Assembly: GCA_032158295.1 (NCBI GenBank) | Contig: CM063248.1 | Location: 11,856,657-11,920,656, forward strand | Direction: 5' to 3' | Length of the DNA: 64,000 nucleotides | DNA from: Pycnopodia helianthoides | Lineage: Eukaryota; Echinodermata; Asteroidea; Forcipulatida; Asteriidae | Shown: piece after piece, positions 22,477 through 37,400 of the stretch | Position numbering within the stretch: the first letter of the stretch is position 1 | Layout: the number at the start of each line of letters is the position of its first letter | Notes under the pieces: model-generated | Told to the model about the DNA's origin: nothing | Databases searched by the model: none | What the model saw: only the letters and a program-made list of their open reading frames with translations | Program-made: the position numbers and the translations under genes

Positions 22477-25400
22477 CTGCAAGAAATTTACATTTAAATT
22501 TTTGTTTTCAGTAAACAAAGTCTTAAAAATGAAACATTAAAAATGTTGAAGAACCAGAAAATGTTACTTGGCACAAAGTTTATATTGGTATGCATGGGCG
22601 TAAGACCCAGGGGGAAGGAGGGGGGGGGGACGACTGCCCTCCCAAATTCGGGCAAAACAGTGGGGAAAATTCAGGCACGGCAAGAGGAAGAAAAGCTAGA
22701 GAAAGCAAAAAAGACATTTAATCCGGTGTTAGAATTGGTACCTATGATTTTATTTGTGTACAATTTTGGGGCAAATCAACCCCTCTGCACCCTTAACCAA
22801 AGAGTCCCCATACGCCCATGTTTGTATGAAAGTACTAATCTACTTGAGGAATATTGTTTCAAACTATCACAAAACCTGTCCATATTACGTACTGTTTTCT
22901 TGATAAAGTGATTTATACTATTTCAAAGAATTTTCACAGAAATATTTGATTGTCAGTGACACATTTTCCTTGATACACAAAATGTATCAGTTGCTACTCA
23001 AAAAAACGTAATTTGTACTCAATATTAGCATCTTGTGCACAAAACATTCAGTCTAAATATTTTGCTACACAAAACTGCAGGACAAAATCATTTCCTGGTT
23101 GTTACAAAAATATTGTCATGCTCCAAGATTCACATTTAGATCTACAGGACGATAGAAACAGATTCAAAACAATACAGAGTAAAATATATATTTTAACAAA
23201 AAAACAAAAAGCAGCAAAAGCAAATTTAATGCCAATACCTGGAAATTTCCCTAACGATATCAGACACATTATGTTACTATAGATGAATGACAAATGAGTT
23301 ATAAACATGCTTCTTTTGTTACTAATTTTGTATACTGCCTTTATGCCTTGGGGTGTCATGGCCGAGTGGTTATGAGCATCGGATTCAAGTTCTGGTGGTT
23401 TAGTCATCGGGGTGTGGGTTCGAGACCCGGTCTTGTGTCCTTGAGCAAGACACTTTGCTATAATTGCTTCTCTTCACCCATGCGTATAAATGGGTACCTG
23501 TGAGGGTCGAGGATCGATGCGCGCTGATAATCGGCTGCCGCGTGGTCCCATGGCCTGATGAAGGGGGGAATAATATTTTAAAGCGCTTTGAGATTGTTGA
23601 TACGATGGAAAGCGCTATATAAGCACCAATATTTTTTTTTTTTTTACTTATTTATTTCATAGAAGACATGGAGTTAGGTAATAGGAGGACGACGTTTTGT
23701 TCCTTAAGTTGAAAAACACCTTTGACATGATCAAGTGGAATGCTCCCTTGAGTTTGTCAGGGTTCCATAGTCAGTGCAGTAAAGAAAAACTTAAAGCCTA
23801 CCGGATGTTTAAAATAAGGAATGAAATGGAACCATACTTATGCTTTTTAAATAATCCCTAATACAACTATCTGGCCAGATTCAGATGTTCAGCTCATAAA
23901 CTGCTCGTAGAAATTGAAACTTTTTTGTTCTTGTCCAATGTATAATTCTTTGAGAAAAATGTTGAAGCCTGATGCAAAAACTTAAACATTTAAGTGGGAC
24001 GGCCGGACTGAAATTGTCATTACATAGGCTCACTCTGCTTCGCAACTCGCCAAAAACAAGTATGATGCTGTTTGTAAAAGTAATGCAGAATTTAGTACTT
24101 TACTTTTTTAATGACTTCTCAGGAAAAAAGGGTTTTGTGTATTGCTTAGCCAAGTATATTTGCATGTCTGTTAAGTTAAAAGAAACCAATGCTACGAATA
24201 ATTAGTTTAATAATGATGCTTTTTGCTAACTCTTCCATCATGATGTAAACCTCATTTGTATCATTTTAATATTGCTGTAACCCTTTCCCAGGGTAAGCAA
24301 TAAAACAAGAAATCAATCAATTAACTTGTTTTGACATAAACTGCCGACAAACAATGTCTGACTACTAAAGCGTGAAGCACACATTCATACACAACAGAAC
24401 ACATGTGTTTCCTCATTATTAACTTTCTTTACATATAATTAAAGCAATCAAAATTTGAATCCTACAAAACTTCAGAGTGTTTTCAATGGGTTTTCTCATT
24501 GCAGACACTCGATGCTTTGAACCTGATAAATATGCTGTTTTTGACTATTTTACGTCTTGAATTAATAAGCAATATAGGAAGAAAGATGAGTGTCAGTTCA
24601 TGAAGCCAAAGAAAAACATAGAAACAAAACGGAATGATTTCCGTTTTCACAAAGTGACACATTTCAATGTATTACAAGCTGTTAACATTACATTGTGTAT
24701 CACTTTGTGAAAACGCGCGCAACCACCACACATAAGGTTTGTGTTACTTTGTGAAATGTTTTTGTTCACATTTAACGATACCAACCAATCTTTGGAAGTG
24801 TTTCACACCTTGTAAGGTGATGTCCACTTGAGTAAACATTTTTGTTGTCATGGATGTGTATGCTTTTAAATATTCTATAGCATAATTTGGAGCATTTTCA
24901 GTTCAATAAATTTGATGGTTTTTGTTCAAGTATTGCGAATGCGTTAGTAGTTTTGTGTCGGGATATTCATGCGTATCTGCCTAATTCACATACTTGTCAA
25001 GAATTATCCAAAAAGAATCCTGTACCAAGACTATGTGTACCTACAAAAGTTGTGCTGTTCTGTTGAAAAAATCCATAAAAAAATACTCCAGTCTGTGGTA
25101 ACTCATAATCCAAATGCTAGAATGTGATAAGATTGGTATACCTGGTACCCCGCTAACAGTGGCTGGGGGTTACAGTTCCATACCCATTAACCTCAAGCAT
25201 GACTTCTGAGGACTTGGAGTGGTGTAAGGTGTTACCAGTCAAAATCAGTCCCTGTAAATTATCACAGTATTTCAGAAGAATTCACCCAGTATCAAGGACT
25301 GCAAATGCACCAAGACCAAAGAAAACTCTGAAGAATATTGCACACGCCTCATTCATGTTGATCTAACATCTGCATATGCAACACACAGGCATCTTCGGCA

Positions 25401-28400
25401 ATTCCCTCCCGATATCTTGGACACCCCAGTGTTGGGTTTTCACCTCCTCATCGCGGCACTTGACCAGCAATAACTGGATCTGCAATCCCCGAAAGGACAG
25501 CCCTGCAAGTACCCGAGTTGACAAGATGGCTCTGAATGGGAAAGGGGGGTTCAACTTATGCCATAGCCACTTGAGCCACTTGCTGGGGCTGTTTGTCGGG
25601 CAATAGGGCACTCTGTTTGCACTTCAAAACACTTGATGACCCTTTAGAGACATTGCGCTCCTGTATTATTTTTCGTCATATGCCAAGGACAGTGCTGGTT
25701 TCAACATGTCCTACATGTATGCCTGAGAGTGACTGGAAAAATTATTAACCATAAATTTTGTTTTCTTTTATAAAAAGTGACTGTGTGTTGATAAAGGTAT
25801 TATACAGGATTGGCAAGGATAAAAAACACCATCGAATGCTTCATTTTAGTTTGAAATCTTACTGATTATGAAGTTAGTTCCTAGAACAATATTTTTCTGT
25901 GAAAAGTTTCCCTCTGAAATGAAATCGTATTTGAGAAAAAAATGTATCTGAAAAAAAGAGAGAAAAAAAAGCAACAGCTGATTTCGGTTGTAAGAACTAA
26001 AGTTAAGGACAATGTGCTTATATGCTGAAAATTGTGCATGGTTTTTCTCTATTCTCTCCTGACTCATGTATATGATTTCATGTAAAAGTTAAAAGATTAA
26101 AAGTCCCTCTCCAATCAGCCTACAAAAGTAATAAAAGCACAGAAACTGCCCTTCTTCGTGTGCAAAACGACAATCTCCAAGCCATTGACTGCAAGAAGGT
26201 TGCTTTGCTGGTCATGCTTGACCTGTCATCTGCTTTTGACAATTTAGACCAAAATATATTGCTCAACAGGCTTTGTTGATTGTTTGATGTCCATTGACAT
26301 GCCCTTAGCATGGCTCACCAGTTACTTTTATAATCACAGAAATTGTGTACGGATTAACGACTCCTTGTCTCATGAATCTCTCATGAATACATGTATTATA
26401 TCAAACCTGTTGCCAACATGATTGATTACTTCAATTTACATTACCACATTTAAGCTGATGATAAACATTTGCATTTTCCACATACAGGCCTGGATGGCGA
26501 GCAATATGTTGAAACTCAACAGTGATAAAGCTGAGTTTTTTTGTAGCAGCTTCCCCACCTGCTCTTAGCAAGTTAGAAGACATACTCACTCTCCAGATAG
26601 GCCCAAAGAGCATTTAAGCCTCCTGCACTGTTTTATAGAAACCTGTTTTTTTTATTTGACTCGTCTTTCTCTATGTCCAACCATGTCTCTTCAATCTGCA
26701 AATCAGTGAACTTCCACCACGTAATCTCTGGCACATTCGTAAATTCATTGACCACAACACATGTCATCATATTGTTCCTACATTCCGGCTTGACTACTGC
26801 AACTCTCTTCTAAATGGTATAACCCAAGGTGAAAACTTAGACTTAAAAAACTCCAAAACCGTGCTGCTCGACTCATTTTTGCAGTTAACTACTCTGTTGA
26901 TGCCACTACTCTCATCACAAATCTTCACTGGTTACCCATCCAGCAGTGTATCTCATTTAAAGTCCTCTTGATGGTATACAAGTCAGGGGTAGAAATAGAC
27001 ATCCGACATACCGGGCTAAATTTAGCCCCTGGGTGAGCAAAAAAAGGACCGGCCCAGGGGCTGTCCTCCTGGGACCTTTCCCAAATTACGCAATGCAGTA
27101 TTGTTTTTAAAGACAACACAAACTATCTTTAACTCACTCTCTCTCTGTGACTTTTTCCCTCTCTGTAGTTATTTAAGTTACAATTTTGACAAATAAGATC
27201 AATAGTTTTCAGTAAAATTTAAATACAACAGAAAACAGTTCCAGGGGGGAACGCTCAATGTTTATTGCGCTGGTAAGACCCTTGCAAGGTCGGGCAGATT
27301 AACTGCCAAATCTGCAGAGCGCAAACTGCAGTTTGCGTGCGATTTTGCTCAACTCGTTGAGCAAATCCATAGATTGCGCTCAACAAATGAACGATCGTGG
27401 ACGTATCGTCAATCCTATCAGAATAAAATTAGTCCGTCTGTTGATGGGACGATACGAACGTTATTTGAATAAAACCATCAATGAATTTCCACTCTATGAC
27501 TGAATGAAATACAGGGGGAAATGGTTCAGGTAAGAATGGGACCAAGGGTTTTTTTAAGCGCCGGAAGCGTTGTAGAAATAGAGGGTCAAGGGGCTTTTTA
27601 TTGGGGACCAAGCGCTAATAGCGCCGAGGCGCCGGGTTATTTCGAAGCCTGACAAGTGCAAACATGGTATTTCCCCTCATTACTTGTGTGATCTTCTCAT
27701 TTTATATCAACCGGGCAGGGCGGGACTCAGATCTTCTACAGACAAATTTCTTCTTAACATTCCTTTAAGTTCCAAATCCCTCAGCGATAGGTCTTTCTCA
27801 ATAGCTGGCACCAAACTTTGGAACAGCGTTCCCATCAGCATCAGGAACTCCCCGTCTATTACTATCTTTAGGGAGCGTCTTAAACACTTCTTATTCACTA
27901 CACCATAATTATTCTTGTTCAGCACTTTGATCTCCCTGTAAAAGCGCTTTTTAAATACTTCTTATTATTATATGAAACAAAAGCTTAGTTTTGGACGATG
28001 TTGACTTACATTCATATCCCTCACAGCTGACCCGGTCTCCCGGCTCCACCCCCTGGGGTGGTATCAAGAGCTCTATTTTCTCGGGCGTGGCAGCACACAT
28101 GACCATCGCCTGGCTGAGAATGCCCCTCATCTTCGCTGGTTTCAGATTACAGCATAGGATCACCAGACAATTCTGCATCTGAAGACCAAAATGAAAAACA
28201 CAGGAAACCAAAGTAGAAATTAAGTACACAAACAGCACCTCTAAAGGGTGTGCACAACCTTGGTAAGATTGAAAATATGAATATTCACAACTTTACACTT
28301 AATTTACGTGGCCTAAAGATGGTAGTTGTGGAAAACGTTCCTTAAAATATGTTTGCCCGAGTTGCTATACTTTTTGAGAAATTAGTAAAACAGTTAGTTT

Positions 28401-31400
28401 TGATCTAGCGAGTCCAAAACTAAGGGTTCCCCCACCCCATTGTTTTCTTGTGACTCCGACGTCAGTTTGAACTTTCACAACTTAGTTATTTCATGTACAG
28501 GATGAGTCACATAAAGTGCAGCTGGTCTTTGACAATCGACAATGTTTTCCTCGTGCTATAAAGGTAGATTACAAGATTGTTTTGGGTTGATTTATTCTCT
28601 AATTTTCAATTAACTTACCATCCAACCAACCTGTGAAAATGACACCATGCCAAAGTGGCTTATGATTTGTCCAAATTGTTTACATGCTAAATTTGATTGT
28701 AGCAATCAAAAAACAATGATGATCGAGAGGGGGGAGGGTGAGGGGTGAGGGGGGTCTCCAAATGCTATGTTCTCGACTCTGAGAGTAAATCAAAGGAAAA
28801 ACTTGCACTGTAGGATTGTTAATGGTTTACATTCTTTGTAAACAGTGAGCTTTCAAATTACACTCGTCAATCTTTTTTCTCCAAACTACCAATCCTGTAC
28901 TTTGGTTCGGATTTGAATACAAATTGGAACTATTTAGATCAGTAAGGTCCTCCTACAGTAAGTGTAATAGGTGTACATATTTGTAAATAAAAAGCTTGAT
29001 AGCTATAATGACATTTGGGTTGATGGGGGGAACTCCTCTAGCCAAGATTTGATTGATCGGTCAAAATAAACATGTACATCCAGTCTTCGAAGTTCAAGAT
29101 AAGTGACAGAGCAAGTCAATGCACCAGACATTTAAATAATTAGGCTTGTCAGCGGCACATTCAAAGTGTGTTTCCATCTGTGCATTTCTGTCATGAAGAA
29201 TTTGTTTGTCAGTCTCTAGGAGAGCATCCTCCCATGTATCTCTCACCTGTGGTGTTTCTGAACACCACCGGGGCCGATGGCACAGAGCTGCTCAAGCAGG
29301 AAATATTGATTCAACATTTTCTGCTTATAGCGAGATACCAGTCACAGATGGTGCACGCGACACGGTATCTTTGGCTGGTAACCTTACGGTGGTAAGCACC
29401 ATTTTGTTGTGCTTAAGCAGCTCTATGAATTTAGGTGCCGCACTTCTCCAATGATAAGATTACGGTATGGTTGTCATCCAAAACCAGCGCTTCCTTTTAC
29501 CCCCCATAGATACCACTTATTTCCCAGTTGCGCTTTGAATTCCACAAAATTAATGTTGTACTTTATTGAGTTTGCTGGATGAACATTTTCCACAAGATAA
29601 CCATCAGGTACAGACAGACATGTAATATACTCGTGGATTTTTTTCACAGGACTCAGGAAAAGTACCGAGTAGACAGTGCTTTACCATGTTTACACACATC
29701 GGTGCACAAGTAAAACCAAACACTATTCTTTTTCCCCTATGCAAATTTAACATCTACATGTATAAGCCATGTATCTTTATATGTTTTTAGCAGGCATGAT
29801 TTTTGACTAGAAACATAGGCCTTTCTCAACTTTTTCATGCATTCTGAGGGGGGTGGGGGGGGGGAAGGAAGGAAGAAAACAAAACAGAGAGAAATCGTTT
29901 TCATTTAGGAAGATCTTCCTGCCGTGTCAAGATTATCATTGCTGGTACAAGTGGCTGTTGATTTGTTCATTCTACAAGTTAGAGTATAAATTGAAATGTT
30001 CCCAATTTATAGCCATTTAAGATCAACCACCAAATATCTAGAACAACTATAAATTAGGTAAATGTTTAATTTGTGGTTGCTGAACTTGTTCTTCTACAAC
30101 TGAAACAGTGAAAACTCAATTCAACCATACACTCACATTTTCCTGATTTATAGCCGCTATTCCGGGTTTAAAGGCACTGGACACGTTTGGTAATTACTCA
30201 AAACAAATATTAGCTTAAAAACTTACTTGGCAACGAGCAACGGAGAGCTGTTGATAGTATAAAACATAGCGGGAAACGGCTCCCTCTGAAGTAACGTAGT
30301 TTTTGAGAAAGAGGTAATTTCTCACTAAAATATTAAAAGACTTCTGGACAGAAGTTTTTTATAAATGCACCTGAAAGCACACAAATTTGTGCAAGGAGGG
30401 TGTTTTTTCTTTCATTATTTTCTTACAACTAGATGACCAATTGAGTCCAAATTTTTCACAGATTTGTTATGTTATGCATATGGTGGGATACACCAAGTGA
30501 GAATACTGGTTTTTGACAATTACCAAAAGTGTCCAGTGCCTTTAACCATCCAAAATCTAAAATGGCTAGAAATCAGGCATATTGTTGGGTCCTTGGAAGA
30601 AAGTATGAACATTTTATCAAGTGCAAGGACTCACATGCATAGTGTGGGTTTCAATATACTTTTCAGGCAGTTTAGTTTGTTGTTTTAGATAATCTTCCCA
30701 ACAAGGGAACTCGGCAAAGCTCCCACAAGGGAATATAAACGCCAAACTGGTAACAGCCAATCTCTCTCATACACATAATGGTTTAACATCTATGATTATG
30801 AATTGCACAAATCAATAAATTGTAATTCAGTAACTAGACAATGATACTTTTTCTAGTCATTGTGAAATCTGGGGTTAGCTTGGGTGGATTCGAACCCACA
30901 ACCTTGTGGTTGCAAGTCCTAGAATCTAACCACTTGACCAATCTCAAATCTTCTGATTTTCCCAAGGGCAAACAAATAAATAAATAAAAAATCAGAAATC
31001 AGACTAAAGTAGAAAGAATATCATGCCTGATAAATCTAGAAAGAGTGTAAATTTTATAATATAGAATTGCCAGTTACCAGAAATATTTCCGAGCTTACCG
31101 GCAGGATTATTTTTCAGAATTTCTGCAACAATTGTTTGTTTAGAATATCCCCCGTCACAATGAAACCACGATTTAACACAATAGTGTGGTAATTGTCCTT
31201 GAATCGATCTCCCATAGTTCTTGTTTGGTCTAACAAAAAGACCCAAGGTCTGACTTTGTGGATTTCACAATAATCCCTGGAAAAATGGAGAGTTCAAGCA
31301 TGTACTCCAGTACCCTTTGTCCCTCTTTGTACAGGGCAAATGAAGTGTAGCAAGGTGACTGGATGCACTCCTTTTAAGCAATTTATTTCATTTAAAATAA

Positions 31401-34400
31401 TGCCCTATGGGATCACCCACAAAACAAGCCTTGCTCATTGCATATTACATGGCATCACTGGTGGAACAAGCAGTGTTCAGAAATGCTTGTGCTACCATAA
31501 CAGTTCGTGGATGGACGGTAGCAATGAAATTCAGACGCCTTGGTTAAGTTTCTTGTAAAACTCATTAAGCCTTAGTGCTCGTTAGAAAATGAAGAACTTT
31601 ACAATACAAATGCTATTCTCATTTTCTTCACACAGTTTCACCATCTATACCACCACTTATTGACAAAGTCCAAAGAGTTAAATTCATTTAAAAAGACTCC
31701 AAAAAGGAGCTTTCAACTGTAGAACTATGTTATTCATCTACAGCTTGGCATTTTACGAAAATATGTCGATTATTCCACCTTCGGAAACATAGAAAAAATG
31801 TTGAGTTTATCACGTACTCTGCATGACCTAGTTTGATTAGAGCGGAGAGTATTGTAAGCACCACCAGCCACTGAGGAATCCAGTGCCGCCTTGATGCGTC
31901 AAACGCTCAACAGCACAAACTCCGTTTGATGAAAAACGGCAAATTGAAAGCTATATTAATCGCTGCTAACTATTCAATTGGAATCGGACACTCACTTTCA
32001 TAATCAACTAATACCGCTGAGAACCGCGGCACACGTACTCATCAAACAACTGATCAATGGTTTACAACCCCCCAACCCCATTCCCATCTCTTCCCATCCC
32101 AGGGGTAGAGTTCCTATTAATGGAAGTGCTTTCGCTTTGCAGGTTCAGCAGAAAAAGTCATAACCCGAGAAAAAATGCCAACAATTTTATTCCTGTCGGG
32201 CAAGTTCGAGAAGGGATGAGAAAAAGTACAGGTACATAACAACAGTGGCACAACCTGGGCCTAATTTCATGCTACCCTTCCCCCTCCCAATGAAAAAAAA
32301 TAAAAATAAAAATGCTAAGCATAAAACAATTTCGCTCAACACTTACCAGCCAAAACATTGTGTCTTTTGTACTTTTTTTGCATTTATACTACACTACAGG
32401 TCCTTTTGGTTGGTAAGCAGTTTGCAACAGCTAATTCTAATTTCTCTTTTGTACATATACATACAAATTTTTGACTTGATTCCTGCAAATTTTTGCTTAG
32501 CTGTCAGCAACATTTTCTGCTTAAAGCAGCTCTATGAAATTGGGCCCAGGGTTCATCTACAGGTACTATGTTGTCAGACCTGTTCACACTTACACAATGT
32601 GCAGGTAGATTAATATTTTACTAAACTGTCTGTGAATGAATGAATTCCCTTCAGTGCATGACTCCGGTAACAAACTGCAGCACTAATGATTCACCTAATA
32701 TGACCCGCAAAGCCCAATTTGATTGATATCAACAAAATGTGAAGGTGTCATCTTCACATTTAAAGTTCCTTGTTAATGACTGGACATGTCCGGAAGAGCA
32801 AATTAAGTAGAAGCGGCCGACCCTTTTCATGCATCACTGTAAATTGTTTAATATTTAATGTACATCTGATATTTCCAGCCTTGGGAGTGTTGTTGGTGCC
32901 TGCCGAATCTCTTGATAATAACCATCCATTTCATTTTATTTTAATTGCTGATTCATGTTTGTAGTAATATTTCAATGTTGAAGATAAAAGCAAAAAGAAA
33001 GAAGAAAACAGAAAAAAAGTGTACTTCCTCTTCTACCCTAGTAGTGACGAAACAAAATAAAACACAGACTGGCCTTTCACACTAATTGTACCTTAGACTG
33101 GCTTCTTTCCGTTCCACAAGTGCCAATGGGTTTTCCATTACAGAAAGTGCCCATGATGTAAATGGGGACAATCTAATAAATGGAAAAAAATCCGCAGGGG
33201 GGAAAAAAAATATAAAAATTCAATACTACATAGAATTTATTGCACACAGTATTGCACACTCTCCCAAATGCACAAACAAAGTACAATGAGTTAATAGTTA
33301 CGATAATAAATCTACAATTTCCATGAACCTTGTTCATTGCTAAGGGAATAAAAGAGCGGCGATGAGGTCTTAAAGGCTGTTTAAAACCTGCAGGGTCATT
33401 GGCCGTGTGATAATTGCACAGTCCTGACCCTGCGAGGTTTTAAACCACTGTTTAAGACCAAGTTACTGCTATTTTATTCCAATTCATAAATACCCTTATG
33501 GTTAAAAAGCTTAACAATGTTGGAAAATAATTTCAGTGAATTTTCAATTCCTGTCACCTCCTTGGGCTCCATTTTGCAAAAGGTGAAATTGCGTGCGACG
33601 CTTTACTTGGAGTACCGATATGTATTGAATGTGTAACGCATAAATGAGCATAAATAAGCTTGCGCACCATGCGTACGTTTAAACATTCTTAACCATGTTT
33701 ATATCGCATGTTTCAACACTGCTGTGCGATCTTCCCTCGACCAATCAGAATGGCTAATCTGTACCGAGTATTTATGAACAATTGTTTAATATGTATTCCA
33801 TTATACGATTTTGAGTTGTCTAAGATTAATCCTTGCCTATCATGGCAATGAATAATGTCATTCAATTCTGAATATAATAACTGATTGCATCAGTTTGACA
33901 TTTGAATAAAAAGCAACTGACCACCTTCCTTGATTTCTGCTGCAGGGAAGACTGTGGAGCATTTCGTCATCAATTGCACAAAGTCACGAATGTGTCCAAA
34001 AACAAATCATAAAACTTGGCAAAACTGTTTTCGTACAAATTCTTGATATACTCAACTGCTCTTAACGTTTTCAGCAAGTTACAAGACCTAGCACATGATA
34101 GTTTTGTAATTAGGCTAATTAGCACGACCACTAATTACAAAATTTGCTGTCACAAAGCGAAGAACGCGATTCACCACTTTATCCATTAAAATATGTGTAC
34201 ATAGTGCTGGCATGGTGCCAAACATGGTATGACCCCCTTAAAGGAACATTACAGAATTGTTAAGAAAAAAACTTGTAAAATAAACTTTTGATCACAGATT
34301 TACATAAAACTTACACGGTCTAATGATGATGATAGTAGGAAACATCCCTTGAAATATTTCTGTCTGAAGTGTCATATTTGATGAGAAATGAATAAACTTA

Positions 34401-37400
34401 TTTTCCGATTGGAGTTTATTGCTCAGTGAGCGTTTTATTCATTTGTTGAATCTATATGGTTTCATGCAAATCGGTTTTTCATTATTTTCTTGTGACCCAG
34501 ATAGCCGATCGATCTCAAACTTCTACAGGTATGTCAGTTTATGTATATGGTGGATTACATAAAGTGATTACACTGCATGCCAGCAACTGTTTTGTTAGCA
34601 AAAACCAATTCTGTAATGTTCCTTTAAGTTAAGTGTTTCCACAAAGTCGCATATCACAACATGCATTGGTTTGTACAGGTACATGTACATCCATACAGCG
34701 CTTGGCAAGCAAGTCCTGTTTCTTCATTTTCACAAAGTGACGAATGTATTTAGAAATTAGTGACTCATTAAACATTGGCAAGATCGTGAACACACCGTTA
34801 GTTCTGTGTGACTGAAAAATCGGCTTGTGAGTAAGAACAAAAAAAAAGTTTGCAGTCTCAGAAACAGCAGTTTGAAAAATAGTTCAGCTTTAAACATGAT
34901 TTTCTCAAAACACAGAACTTTGGCTGTCGGGCACATTCATCGCTTCATGAAAACAATGACGATTTATGGCTGCCGGGAGTTCTCGTTTAAATTAGTTGGT
35001 GTTGTAGGAGTAATGTATTTTACACGTAAATTTTTTGCTTAATGCTCTGATAAATATTTAGTTGACTCACTGTAAATTTTGACATAAATAAATCTCCTAG
35101 TTATTATGTCTGTATTGTTTGAAATAAATAAACCATTTATCTATCTAGGTTATAACTCTACCATATGTAAAATACGTTATTTTAATAGAAAATTCCTACA
35201 TGTACATGTATTCTTTTATCCATGGTGTCCAATATGTGCAGGGTTTGCCCTTAATTGTTTCAGTGACTAGCCAGCGGAACTAGTTCGCTTGTCATTTATA
35301 CTCAGATGATAACAAAAAATGCAATAAGCGATTATGTGATATGTGATTTCCGCCACAGCTTGACACTGCAATTTATTTAAGTGCTATTAGCACCTGTAAT
35401 TAAAAACCAAAAGTAATAACACTATTTAAAACAACAATTTGTAAAATGGCAAGGAGCCGAACATAGGGCAAACCGGCTGACAGACAAACAAAACATACAT
35501 GTAACAATGGACAACCATAAACATACCAGTGGCCACACCAATAGGACTACCACGCCCTTACCAAAGTGGCCACACCAACAACAAAAATTGACCACACAAA
35601 GGACAATACCGAGCCCTTTTACCAAAGTGGCCACAAAGGATTACCACGCCCTCACCAAAGTGACCACACAAAGGACAATCACACCCTTTTACCAAAGTGG
35701 CCACACCAAGGGGGGTACCACATCCTTACAAACATAAACACAGCTGAGCTAGGACAACCATGATCAGGTGTATCCACACATAAACATTGTGGGGTCTAGT
35801 GACCCCAATACAGTACAAAAACATGTCACGCACCTTGCCTGAACCATTCACCTGATGCACACTGTGCACCTATCAATGAAGTATTTAAAAAGTCCTACAT
35901 GAAAATGCTATTCCCCAAGTTGGAAAACGAGGGGGAAGAATGGCCCCGGCGGAACCGCCGGGCACCCTAAATCTAACTTTACCATTAATTATAAGTGATA
36001 AAAAGAGAGAAGTGTATCCCAGTCCTAGCAACACATCAGAAATTCCCCAAGTTGGAAAACGAGGGGGACAGGTAAGATAGCCCGACCGAAACACGGATGG
36101 CACTATCGTAAGAAAAATTACATAACCTTGGCCATTACAACTAGAAATTACGTGATACAATTTTTTCTACAAATGAAATTATAAGACATTTACTATTTTC
36201 TGTCCTTTTCTGCGAAAAACTGCCCTTTCAAAGGTGGAGCAACAGGAGAGGAGGCGGGTTATAAAGTTTGGCTTCAATCACAAGCTGTGACAAAGTGACG
36301 CTAAGCAAGAAAATGTTTTCCCTCCAAAAAGGTAAAAAGCGACTTGCCAATATATCCTGCTCATTGGCTAACCTTTTAAACTTAAGGACCAATCAAACCG
36401 TTTTCGCCACTACGCCTATGCTGATTGGTTCTTCGCCCGAACATCTGGACCCCCCAAACCAGTATAAATAGCTTCACACATCACAATTGCCAGAATGGGC
36501 CAGCATGTCCAACCGTTAACACCCCAGTACATGCACATTGGCCTGATCCATCGCGTATGCCTGGCCAACCGTTAGCACTACAGTACATGCACATTAGCCT
36601 GATCCATCGCGTATGCCTGGCCAACCGTTAGCACTACAGTACATGCACATTAGCCTGATCCATCGCGTATGCCTGGCCAACCATTAGCACTACAGTACAT
36701 GCACATTAGCCTGATCTATAACCTATGCACGGCAACGGCCAATCCAAACATGGAACGCACAGACTAGGGAATGTGGTATGGTATGCTGAGTATAAAGCAT
36801 TTGATCATAAAATTGATAAAATGAATTATATTAAGTAGGTACATGTATGCTTTTCAACACTGAACTAGCCAGCAAGACTCCTTGGAGTGAATTTGACTGG
36901 TGCTTAAACTGGTATTTTGCAAACGGACCACTGTTAGTCACTTCACGCCAGCATTTTAAAAACATTTCTGTGCCAACCCGCGGTATTGTTTTTTTTATAG
37001 CTTTTTGAGTAATCGTTTTCCTTTGAAAATATCGTTGCCACAATGAAACCTTGACTTGACAAAGGAAAGACAACATAATTAGTTCCGGATTTGATGTTGT
37101 CATGTTAGAAAATTGGGTTGGGAACTCACTGTGATTTGCAGAATCTGGGCCAGGAGCCACGGCAAAAAATCTGCCATGGTATGCTGGAATCTCGGAATGC
37201 TTAGACTTGCCTCCCATAGAGCTCAATACAATGACAAACAATAGTGGCAGCCTGTCCATTATAGTATGCCACAATTGTACATCAATATGACAAAGGTCTG
37301 GAATTGGGGGTTACACAACAACCCCAGAAAAGGGATTTTTACGAGGCATGTTTTCCAGAACCTGTTGTCTCTCTTTGTTTGAATGAAACAAAGCATATCA

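Larger units (their letters stand above)
22477..28009 (-). other. AIMP1 intron 5
   Basis: 5.5-kb intron holding a SINE, a MITE fragment (about 25795-26090) and a split LINE with a nested DNA element. 23640-25790 otherwise shows no recognisable feature. Confidence 0.8.

Noticed and set aside
23348..23420. Functional tRNA-Leu gene
   Set aside because: A Deu-like core and an AAAGCGCTATATAAG tail follow; it is the head of a SINE.
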